DNA of 6,622 bases from Actinomycetota bacterium (GCA_003132645.1 PKYM01000344.1:422-7043); one strand, 5' to 3'; shown: positions 1 through 6,038, counted from the first letter of the stretch. Program-made: numbers and translations. The notes: generated by a model not told the origin, from the sequence alone.

Positions 1-49
1 TTTAACCACTCGGGCACTCCCCCGGGAGCTCGCAGCATGGTACTCGAAA

Positions 50-115
50 GGACCCCTGCTTTCAACCGAGGGGACCCCTGCGTCCAAGCGGCGGGACCCC
101 CCGCGCTCAGCCGAT
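50..115. repeat. Three degenerate 22-bp tandem repeats
   Basis: Units start at 50, 72 and 94, exactly 22 bp apart. Each begins GGACCCC, and the first two share the 10-mer GGACCCCTGC. The second half of each unit is less conserved, around a TCAACCGAGG-like core. Repeats of about this size beginning GGACCCC or GACCCC resemble the multiple internal repeats found at the ends of IS21-family insertion sequences, but no transposase or clear terminal inverted repeat is inside the window, so that identity is inference. No CRISPR-like constant repeat and variable spacer pattern is present. Bases 1-49 contain nothing else I can name. Confidence 0.6.
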
Positions 116-146
116 TTGCGGGTCGGAAATGGTGGCAAGAGACGGG

Positions 147-181
147 GGCGCGGGGCCGCCCCGCAGGGGCGGCCCCGCGCC
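147..181. terminator. Long GC-only hairpin, 16-bp stem
   Basis: A perfect 16-bp inverted repeat (arms 147-162 and 166-181) closes on a three-base GCA loop, and every stem pair is G-C. Neither strand shows a run of T directly after it, so it is not a textbook intrinsic terminator. It lies 10 bases from a second strong hairpin (192-231). The pair may act as a back-up transcription stop or a folded 3' end for the minus-strand small gene, or mark the border of the repeat region on its left. The structure is certain from sequence; the role is not. Confidence 0.5.
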
Positions 182-182
182 G

Positions 183-231
183 CTCAAAGAAGGCGCGCGG
201 CGAGCGGGCATGCGCCCGCCCGCCGCGCGCC
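183..231 (-). terminator. Intrinsic terminator for the small minus-strand gene
   Basis: Bases 192-202 (GGCGCGCGGCG) pair perfectly with 221-231. After one A-C mismatch the helix continues with six more pairs (204-209 with 214-219) and an ATGC loop. Read on the minus strand the hairpin is followed at once by TTCTTTGAG (191-183), the T-rich tail expected of a Rho-independent terminator. It begins 16 nt after the TAG stop of the 46-codon gene at 248-388, so it is well placed to end that transcript. On the plus strand the flank is not T-rich. Confidence 0.65.
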
Positions 232-247
232 TGATCTCACGACTGCT

Positions 248-388
248 CTAGTAGCCGAGCTTCTCGGCCAGACCCTGACAGGCGAGCGCGGCATTGGTCA
301 CGGTCTGATTGCGGCCGCGGGTGCTGCGCACTATGCCGTCCGGTCCTATGAAGAACAGCCATTGCATGGTGGTGGTACGTGATGCCAT
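248..388 (-). CDS. Unrecognised 46-aa small protein
   Basis: I do not recognise a family. The ATG at 388-386 is preceded by AAGGAG 10 nt upstream, and an in-frame TGA six bases further up limits extension. A later ATG at 367 gives 39 aa but has no ribosome binding site. The protein starts MASRTTTMQWLFFIGPDG and ends GLAEKLGY. It has a short hydrophobic patch (WLFFIG, residues 10-15), a basic stretch (RSTRGR, about 21-26), one cysteine (about residue 36) and an alanine-rich, helix-prone C-terminus. It is too short and polar for a membrane protein. Third codon positions are mostly G or C, as in the large genes here. The stop lies 16 nt before a hairpin with a T-rich tail, so binding site, frame, codon bias and terminator form a coherent gene. 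No promoter is obvious. It could be a small regulator, a toxin or antitoxin, or a peptide precursor; nothing visible decides. Confidence 0.5.
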   Translation of the reverse strand: MASRTTTMQWLFFIGPDGIVRSTRGRNQTVTNAALACQGLAEKLGY

Positions 389-509
389 GTGGTCTCAACT
401 CCTTGCGTGTCGCTGGTGCGTCTCGGTTGTTTGGCGCCGCCGGAAGTCACCCTTGATTGGGGGGCATGTCTCGAGCCACGCCAATGGCGGTGAGTACTGC
501 GGGGGTGTG

Positions 510-539
510 CGGCGGAGCCGGCCGTCGCCGGCTCCGCCG
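510..539. terminator. 13-bp GC-rich hairpin
   Basis: Arms 510-522 and 527-539 pair perfectly around a four-base CGTC loop. The core is GGCGGAGCCGGC and its complement. There is no T-run on either side. It lies 11 bases left of the hairpin at 551-575, forming a double stem-loop downstream (minus strand) of the possible small transcription unit at 590-790. A transcription-stop or 3'-end stabilising role is plausible but unproven. Confidence 0.45.
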
Positions 540-550
540 GCCCTGAAGGG

Positions 551-575
551 GGCTGCCGAGGGGGGGTCGGCAGCC
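551..575. terminator. 9-bp hairpin with seven-G loop
   Basis: GGCTGCCGA (551-559) pairs perfectly with TCGGCAGCC (567-575), leaving a loop of seven G on the plus strand (seven C on the minus strand). It begins 14 nt beyond the TGA of the minus-strand frame at 590-706, the same layout as the terminator beyond 248-388. The following minus-strand sequence (CCCTTCAGGG) is not T-rich, so terminator strength is uncertain. Confidence 0.45.
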
Positions 576-589
576 AGGGGTCTAGTGGG

Positions 590-706
590 TCAGGGCACTT
601 TTGGATGCAGCGCGCGGCAGGCGTGCGCGGTATAGCTGTGGTGATTGCGGGCAGGGGCCATGCGCGCGGCCGAGTGGCTGTGTGCCTGGGTGGGCGCTGT
701 GCGCAT
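590..706 (-). CDS. Possible 38-aa histidine-rich peptide
   Basis: This is a doubtful small gene. The ATG at 706-704 has AAGGA 9 nt upstream (716-720), and a promoter-like TTGGCT-N17-TATACT lies about 50 nt above the start (762-790). The frame ends in TGA 14 nt before a hairpin. The product begins MRTAPTQAHSHSAARM and is rich in His, Ala and Arg, with no domain or membrane segment. Third positions are roughly four-fifths G or C over these 38 codons, while the in-frame extension up to an ATG at 856 loses that bias, so I prefer the short start. The composition is not convincingly protein-like, and the same unit could instead be a small non-coding RNA of about 180-250 nt. Confidence 0.25.
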   Translation of the reverse strand: MRTAPTQAHSHSAARMAPARNHHSYTAHACRALHPKVP

Positions 707-714
707 CGTCTCAC

Positions 715-905
715 GTCCTTGGTGTCCCCGTGGGGATACGATTGTTTGTGAAGCCTTGCACAGTATATCTACGTTCGACATTGAAGCCAAACCAGCGATG
801 GCCGAACTTTGAGCGTTCAGCTTGTACAGAGTGGCACAAATTGGCGTCTCATGCAAAAGAAGACTGGCCGCTATGGATTATACTTCCGTGGGCTAAACTC
901 GGTCG
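715..905. other. AT-richer intergenic block with no clear gene
   Basis: This tract upstream of the tRNA is clearly less GC-rich than the rest of the window, with words such as GCAAAAGAAG and GTTTGTGAAG. Frames are open in both directions, but none combines codon bias, a start signal and recognisable residues. It holds the minus-strand promoter at 762-790 and a short hairpin (GTGTCCCC with GGGGATAC) near 723-740. A perfect TATAAT on the minus strand at 877-882 has no matching -35. The block may be promoter-rich spacer, an undescribed RNA or decayed acquired DNA. Confidence 0.4.
762..790 (-). promoter_or_regulatory. Sigma-70-like promoter, minus strand
   Basis: On the minus strand TTGGCT (790-785) and TATACT (767-762) are separated by exactly 17 bp, a good match to the housekeeping consensus (4/6 and 5/6). 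The predicted transcription start is near 755, about 49 nt above the ATG of the possible peptide frame at 590-706. It lies in the AT-richer block, where chance matches are likelier than elsewhere here. Confidence 0.4.
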
Positions 906-907
906 GA

Positions 908-936
908 TTGAGGCTCGCTGCGGAGTCTGCTAGCAT
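908..936 (+). promoter_or_regulatory. Promoter of the CAT-anticodon tRNA
   Basis: TTGAGG (908-913) and TAGCAT (931-936) are separated by exactly 17 bp, with TG one base before the -10 (extended -10 form TGC-TAGCAT). The predicted start is near 943, leaving a 15-nt leader before the tRNA at 958. This is the only promoter of the TGn-TAGnnT group in the window with a recognisable -35, which fits the high expression expected of a tRNA gene. Confidence 0.65.
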
Positions 937-957
937 GGGGAGCCCTCGCAGCTCAGT

Positions 958-1036
958 GGCGGCGTAGCTCAGCTGGTCAGAGCAGCGGAATCATAATCCG
1001 CGTGTCGGTAGGTTCGAGTCCTACCCGCCGCTACCA
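958..1036 (+). tRNA. tRNA-Met (CAT), probably elongator
   Basis: A full cloverleaf can be folded. The acceptor stem is 958-964 with 1026-1032, G-U at the first pair and GC at the rest. The D stem is GCTC/GAGC around AGCTGGTCA, the anticodon stem GCGGA/TCCGC around ATCATAA with CAT at 992-994, and the variable loop GTGTC. The T loop is TTCGAGT, then discriminator A1033 and encoded CCA (1034-1036). The stem sequence and paired first acceptor position fit elongator Met better than initiator Met. A lysidine-modified tRNA-Ile2 cannot be ruled out, but positions 4-5 are G-G, unlike the C4/C5 favoured by TilS. The oddity is a T stem of six pairs (1007-1012 with 1020-1025) instead of five, giving 79 nt rather than 77. 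No clear terminator follows. Confidence 0.9.
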
Positions 1037-1171
1037 ATCCCTCCTCACCGGGTATCTCCAGCCGGCTGTCCCGGGCGACTTGGTTGCCTTGTCAGATCAC
1101 CTCCGGTCCTGAGCGAGGTCGCGCGGTGATAGCACCTTCCACGACCGGACTACTCGCTGTCTGACAGGGTC

Positions 1172-1234
1172 TGCGCCGGCCGTTGAGCCGCGTGCGCCGG
1201 CCGTTGAACGGTCCCCGCCGGCTGCTGGAACGCG
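1172..1234. repeat. Three 21-bp tandem repeats before the Cys4 gene
   Basis: The 15-mer TGCGCCGGCCGTTGA occurs at 1172-1186 and again at 1193-1207, and a diverged third copy (10 of 15 identical) sits at 1214-1228, all on an exact 21-bp period. The spacing is two helical turns, so a protein binding the units would sit on one face of the DNA. The array ends 65 bp before the start of the four-cysteine gene and could be an operator, but no known binding motif is recognised. The rest of 1037-1298 contains nothing else I can support. Confidence 0.6.
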
Positions 1235-1298
1235 CACTACCTGGGTAGAAGAGCCGGGAGCGATCACGTCATCGAGATGATGAGCAAAGGAGTGCGTT

Positions 1299-1538
1299 GT
1301 GACACAGGAGCATGGCGGTGCGGCTTCGAGAGCCTGCGGCTCGTGCGTATATTTCGGGGCGCCGGGGTTGGAGAGCCGTGGTGAAGACGGCACATGCCGT
1401 CGTTACCCGCCGAGGGTGTTTGCCTCAGCGGCGGGCCCGCTTGCCACGGCGTTCCCGAAGATCAGCCAGCGCGACTGGTGCGGCGAGTACATGGAACACA
1501 CTCCGTCCGCCGAAGCGGCGGCGGGAAGCAGGCCATAG
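1299..1538 (+). CDS. Small four-cysteine protein, CxxC...CRRYPP...DWCGE type
   Basis: A 79-aa protein of unknown function. The GTG start has AAAGGAG (1286-1292) six bases upstream, among the best ribosome binding sites in the window. The cysteines are C13-x2-C16, C33 and C61, in the contexts CGSCVYF, GTCRRYPP and RDWCGEY. This layout is familiar from a widespread group of short uncharacterised bacterial and phage proteins. The four cysteines probably bind one zinc ion or an iron-sulfur centre, which is inference from spacing. There is no signal peptide or membrane segment, so it should be cytoplasmic, and the last 15 residues are alanine-rich and look disordered. A 21-bp triplicate repeat lies upstream. 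The frame stops at 1538, and another frame remains coding-like to 1740, so a C-terminal extension lost by frameshift is possible. Confidence 0.75.
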   Translation: MTQEHGGAASRACGSCVYFGAPGLESRGEDGTCRRYPPRVFASAAGPLATAFPKISQRDWCGEYMEHTPSAEAAAGSRP

Positions 1539-1608
1539 CAAGCCGGTCGCTGACGAGGCCGATCACGACATTGTCCAGTTCGAACACGCTGCGTCGGGCG
1601 CGACGCGC

Positions 1609-1740
1609 ATGACGGTCGCGCTGGCCTACCCCGAGGAGCCCGACGACGCCGTCGTCGTCACCAGTATCCGCATCTCCTTGGCGGGCGACCTCGCCTGCTT
1701 TCGCGAGGGCGCAGAGAGCGGGCATCGCCGCGCTGCCTGA
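1609..1740 (+). CDS. Short coding-like frame, possible gene remnant
   Basis: From the ATG at 1609 this frame gives 43 aa beginning MTVALAYPEEPDDAVVVT. No Shine-Dalgarno precedes it. The frame is open much further left, and codon bias already looks genuine from about 1545 (residues such as DHDIVQFEHAASGATRM), before any ATG or GTG in this frame. That suggests a piece whose start was lost, a rare start codon, or the +1-frame continuation of the four-cysteine gene that stops at 1538. The segment is acidic in the middle (PEEPDD) with a beta-strand-like stretch (AVVVTSIRISL). No family is recognised. Confidence 0.3.
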   Translation: MTVALAYPEEPDDAVVVTSIRISLAGDLACFREGAESGHRRAA

Positions 1741-1821
1741 CGGCGGGTTTGTCGGACCAGTCGCCGCTTGAGTCGAGGCGCCGCGACCGCGTGCCGATGA
1801 TGGGCGCGCGCAGCCTCGGCG

Positions 1822-1830
1822 TGATAGCGT
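1822..1830 (+). promoter_or_regulatory. Extended -10 promoter of nadE, leaderless start
   Basis: TGA-TAGCGT fits the extended -10 form TGn-TAnnnT. No -35 is evident at the usual distance. The hexamer ends at 1830, placing the transcription start at about 1837-1838, on the GTG start codon of nadE at 1838. No Shine-Dalgarno precedes that GTG, which agrees with a leaderless mRNA. Confidence 0.55.
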
Positions 1831-1837
1831 CGCATAT

Positions 1838-3523
<1,686 letters not shown>

Positions 3524-3546
3524 CGCGAACGGGGCCGGAGACGGCG

Positions 3547-3598
3547 CCGGGCGCCGACGAGGGTCTCTCGCCGGCGCCCGGAAGCGACGTTTCTTCTT
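3547..3598 (+). terminator. Terminator between convergent nadE and rhlE
   Basis: CCGGGCGCCG (3547-3556) pairs perfectly with CGGCGCCCGG (3572-3581). Past one A-C mismatch the helix continues with CGAG/CTCG around a GGTCT loop. On the plus strand a T-rich stretch, TTTCTTCTT (3590-3598), follows after eight bases, so it best suits nadE. On the minus strand the flank is G/C-rich, though the same stem could still halt helicase transcription arriving from the other side. It lies 24 bp after the nadE stop and 41 bp beyond the helicase stop. Confidence 0.75.
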
Positions 3599-3621
3599 AG
3601 CGCGAGTGCGCGAAGATGCTG

Positions 3622-4929
3622 TTAGTGCGCGCCCTTCTTCGAGAAGTGAAAGCCGCGCTGCATGGCGCGCTGGGCGCCGCCGCGATAGAGCAGCTTGCCG
3701 GGCCTCTTCGGCACGTCTTTCGACTCGGGGATGTGGCGGTGGTCGTAGGTGAACCCGGGCAGGTCGCGGCGCTCGATCTCGGAGCCGATCAGGCGCTCGA
3801 TGGCCTTGAGCTCGTGGACGTCTTCGGCGGTGAGCAGGATCATGGCCTCGCCGCTGGCGCCGGCCCGCGCGGTGCGCCCGATGCGGTGTACGTAGTCTTC
3901 GGGCTTCGCCGGGATGTCGTAGTTGACGACGTGGGAGATGCCTTCGACGTCGATGCCGCGCGCCACGATGTCGGTGGCGATGAGCACCGAGTAGCGGCCG
4001 TTCTTGAAGCCCTCGAGGGCGTGCTCACGCTGCGACTGCGTGCGGTTCGAGTGCATGATCGTGCCCTTGATGCCGTGCCGCGTAAGATGCGTCGCCAGGC
4101 GGTCGGCCTTGTGCTTGGTGCGCGTGAAGATCAGCGTGCGGGTCGGCTTCTGCTCGCGCAGGAAGTGGACCAGCAGCTCGGTCTTCTGCTCGGCGGTCAC
4201 CGGGTAGACAGCCTGCTCGACTTCGTCGACCGGCATGGCGACCTCGCCGATCTGGATGCGGGCCGGGTCGTGCAGCGTGTCGCGCACGGCTTCGAGCACG
4301 CCGCGCGACATGGTCGCCGAGAACAGCAGGTTCTGGCGCTTCTCGGGCAGCTTGCGGATGATGCGCTGGACGTCGGGCCAGAAGCCCATGTCGAGCATGC
4401 GGTCGGCCTCGTCTAACACGATGATCTCGACCTTGGAGAGCGTGAGGTCGCCGCGCTGGATCATGTCGAGCAGGCGGCCCGGCGTGGCGATCACGAGATC
4501 GACGCCGCGGCGCACCTTTTGCACCTGCGGCTCGTAGGGCACGCCGCCGTAGACGGCCACGACGTGCTGGCCGTTGCACCTGGCGCAGATGCGAGCGACT
4601 TCGTCGATCTGGGCGCAGAGCTCACGCGTCGGGGTGACCACGAGCGCACGTACTCCGGTGCCGCGTCCCAGGCGCTGCAGGATCGGCAGCACGAAGGCCG
4701 CCGTCTTGCCGGTGCCCGTCTGGGCACAACCGACCACGTCGCGGCCGGCGAGGATCTGGGGGATGGCCTGCTCTTGAACGGGGGTCGGCTCGTCGTAGCC
4801 GAGCTTCGCGACTGCGTCGAGCATGGCACGGTCGAGGTTGAGATCGGCAAACGTCTTGAGGTCGGGCTTAAGGTCGGGCTTGAGTTCGGGCATAAGGTCG
4901 GGCGTAAGGTCAGTGAGGATTTGTGTCAT
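3622..4929 (-). CDS. rhlE: RhlE-type DEAD-box ATP-dependent RNA helicase
   Basis: A 435-aa cytoplasmic RNA helicase that unwinds short RNA duplexes using ATP, typically in ribosome assembly, mRNA turnover or cold adaptation. All core motifs are intact: Q motif (F27, then PTPVQ with Q52), motif I AQTGTGKT (69-76), Ia PTREL (100-104), Ib TPGR (149-152), II DEAD (173-176), III SAT (204-206), IV LIFTRTK, V ATDIVARGID (318-327) and VI HRIGRTARAG (348-357). The sequence around motifs II, III and VI is closest to RhlE. The C-terminal extension after about residue 392 is short and basic (RPGKLLYRGG...FSKKGAH), without the long Arg/Gly tail or RNA-binding domain of DeaD. The N-terminus has tetrapeptide repeats (6-25). 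The ATG at 4929 has AGGAG 13 nt upstream, a long spacing; the ATG at residue 13 is an alternative. The predicted promoter is about 260 nt upstream, so expression may be controlled in the leader. Confidence 0.95.
   Translation of the reverse strand: MTQILTDLTPDLMPELKPDLKPDLKTFADLNLDRAMLDAVAKLGYDEPTPVQEQAIPQILAGRDVVGCAQTGTGKTAAFVLPILQRLGRGTGVRALVVTPTRELCAQIDEVARICARCNGQHVVAVYGGVPYEPQVQKVRRGVDLVIATPGRLLDMIQRGDLTLSKVEIIVLDEADRMLDMGFWPDVQRIIRKLPEKRQNLLFSATMSRGVLEAVRDTLHDPARIQIGEVAMPVDEVEQAVYPVTAEQKTELLVHFLREQKPTRTLIFTRTKHKADRLATHLTRHGIKGTIMHSNRTQSQREHALEGFKNGRYSVLIATDIVARGIDVEGISHVVNYDIPAKPEDYVHRIGRTARAGASGEAMILLTAEDVHELKAIERLIGSEIERRDLPGFTYDHRHIPESKDVPKRPGKLLYRGGAQRAMQRGFHFSKKGAH
4857..4916 (-). 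repeat. Five 12-bp units encoding PDLK-like tetrapeptides
   Basis: On the plus strand, units of the form TAAGGTCGGGCT repeat five times at exactly 12 bp (starts at 4857, 4869, 4881, 4893 and 4905), with one to several differences each. On the coding strand they give TDLT, PDLM, PELK, PDLK and PDLK, residues 6-25 of the helicase, immediately before its Q motif. A multiple of three keeps the frame, so copy number can vary without breaking the gene. Confidence 0.85.
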
Positions 4930-5189
4930 TGGCTGGGGTAGTCTCCTGAGTTGGTGACCGCCGGCGGGGCCGCGGGCGCGCCTCTGCGCGTCTCGGCCGC
5001 TGGTCTCGACGCTCGACAGCCCGTGAGTGGGTATGCCGAACGGAGCGGCGACGGTCGAATGGGGATGACAGCTTCCTTTCTGTGCGAGAAAGCTGCCGGC
5101 GGCACTCAGGTTTCTCTGTCTGTGGCTGGAAGAGGCTCCCGAACACCGCGGATCGCGGCGGGGAACTGCACCGGCTCTTCGTGTCTACG
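4930..5189 (-). promoter_or_regulatory. Long 5' leader of the helicase mRNA
   Basis: If the promoter at 5196-5224 is used, the helicase mRNA carries about 260 untranslated nucleotides. Visible structure includes CCGCG-GAT-CGCGG (5146-5158) and a hairpin at 5069-5095, where CAGC pairs with GCTG and TTTCT with AGAAA around GTGCG. AGGAG (complement of 4943-4947) lies 13 nt from the ATG. I recognise no riboswitch class. Several DEAD-box helicase and cold-shock mRNAs have long structured leaders for autoregulation, so a similar role is possible here. Open frames in this stretch lack start signals and codon bias. Confidence 0.4.
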
Positions 5190-5195
5190 ATAGTG

Positions 5196-5224
5196 ACAAT
5201 AGCAGGTATGGCCCAGGCTGACAA
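5196..5224 (-). promoter_or_regulatory. Promoter upstream of the helicase gene
   Basis: Reading the minus strand, TTGTCA (5224-5219) and TATTGT (5201-5196) are separated by exactly 17 bp, and TG lies one base before the -10 (TGC-TATTGT). Matches to the sigma-70 consensus are 5/6 and 4/6. The predicted start is near 5189. It lies in the 368-bp gap between the oxidoreductase stop and the helicase start, so the helicase need not depend on read-through. Confidence 0.55.
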
Positions 5225-5257
5225 GGCGCAAACATGCCTGCTTGCAGGGGGGACTCC

Positions 5258-5295
5258 AGTCGGCACCCGTGGGCCGCGCCGCCGTCGCGCCGACT
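5258..5295 (-). terminator. Weak hairpin after the oxidoreductase stop
   Basis: AGTCGGC (5258-5264) and GCCGACT (5289-5295) can pair over a 24-nt GC-rich loop, starting two bases beyond the TAA of the oxidoreductase. A smaller hairpin, CCTGC-TT-GCAGG (5237-5248), follows. Neither is followed by a good T-run, so a Rho-independent role is only a possibility. Confidence 0.3.
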
Positions 5296-5297
5296 TC

Positions 5298-6038
5298 TTA
5301 GCGGCTGGCCAGTCCGCCGGCGGTCTCGCCGCCGTCGATGACGACCGCCGAACCGGTCATGTAGGCCGCCTCGTCGCAGGCCATGAAGGCCAGCAGGGCG
5401 GCGAGCTCTTCGGGTCGGGCGTGGCGGCCGAGGGGGATCTTGGCGTTCACCTGGGCGATCATCTCGGGCGTGTACTCGGCCTCCTGCATGGGCGTCATGA
5501 CGTAGCCCGGACAAACTGCGGTGACGCGCACCGCGGGCGCCCATTCGAGGGCCAGCGAGCGCGTCAGGGCGAGCACGGCCGCCTTGGTGGCGTTGTAGTC
5601 GGCATAGAACGGGTGGCCGACGAGGGCGTTGGTGGAAGCCACGTTGATGATCACTCCGCCGGTGCCACCACTGCCGTCGCCGCTGTTGACTTCGCCGTCG
5701 CCGTCGAGCATGAGCCGGCCCGCCACCTGGGCGACGTTGAACACCCCGGTGAGGTTGGTGCGCAGGACCTGCTGCCACTCGTCGGGGGTGATGTCGAGGG
5801 CGCGGTGGCGAAAACTCACGCCGGCGTTGTTTATGACCACGTCGGGACAGCCGATCTGGGCGAAGGCAGCCTCGACTTGAGCGCGGTCACCGACGTCGCA
5901 GGCCACGCCGCCGGGCGACGGGTGCCGTGAGAGATCGGTGACGGTGCAGCCTTCGTGACGAAAGCGCGCCACCGCCGCGGCGCCGATGCCGCTGCTGCCG
6001 CCGGTCACCACCACCGTCTTGCCGCTCAGACCGTCCAC
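5298..6038 (-). CDS. Short-chain dehydrogenase/reductase (classical SDR)
   Basis: A 246-aa cytoplasmic NAD(P)-dependent oxidoreductase with a Rossmann fold and unknown substrate. The cofactor loop is TGGSSGIG (12-19). Further SDR marks are D48, NNAG (70-73), N95 in RTNLTG, catalytic S135, Y148-x3-K152 and the PG pair (177-178). S37-R38 after the second strand weakly favours NADP(H). The closing VIDGGETAGG resembles FabG-like and sugar or alcohol dehydrogenases of the family. Length is normal, but residues about 112-128 (Asp/Gly-rich, DGDGEVNSGDG and on) form an extra low-complexity loop before the strand leading to S135. The start is GTG at 6038, with no Shine-Dalgarno; an extended -10 (TGG-TAGAAT) puts the transcription start exactly on that G, implying a leaderless mRNA. 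The gene is divergent from the phosphoesterase and upstream of the helicase, with a separate promoter between. Confidence 0.93.
   Translation of the reverse strand: MDGLSGKTVVVTGGSSGIGAAAVARFRHEGCTVTDLSRHPSPGGVACDVGDRAQVEAAFAQIGCPDVVINNAGVSFRHRALDITPDEWQQVLRTNLTGVFNVAQVAGRLMLDGDGEVNSGDGSGGTGGVIINVASTNALVGHPFYADYNATKAAVLALTRSLALEWAPAVRVTAVCPGYVMTPMQEAEYTPEMIAQVNAKIPLGRHARPEELAALLAFMACDEAAYMTGSAVVIDGGETAGGLASR

Noticed and set aside
50..115. CRISPR-like array
   Set aside because: Units are directly adjacent, degenerate and only 22 bp, with no constant repeat and unique spacer alternation.
870..882. Perfect minus-strand TATAAT as a promoter for a frame starting at 856
   Set aside because: No -35 or TG extension, no ribosome binding site, and the upstream 50 codons of that frame lack codon bias.
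601..933. Plus-strand 110-codon frame upstream of the tRNA
   Set aside because: No ribosome binding site or codon bias; it ends inside the tRNA promoter and its composition changes abruptly midway.
1010..1036. tRNA 3' end as an integration (att) site
   Set aside because: No second copy of the tRNA 3' sequence and no integrase gene are in the window.
1125..1135. TGATAGCAC as another promoter of the shared -10 form
   Set aside because: The last hexamer base is C rather than T, no -35 fits, and no gene begins at a sensible distance.
3616..4416. Plus-strand 266-codon frame opposite the helicase
   Set aside because: Antisense shadow of the DEAD-box gene caused by high GC; no motif, and the real gene is certain.
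4910..5266. Minus-strand 118-codon frame across the helicase leader
   Set aside because: It overlaps the helicase start in another frame, spans the predicted promoter, and is Arg/Ser/Pro-rich with no start signal.
5082..5930. Plus-strand 282-codon frame opposite the SDR gene
   Set aside because: Antisense shadow of the SDR gene, whose TGGSSGIG, NNAG and YxxxK motifs are intact.
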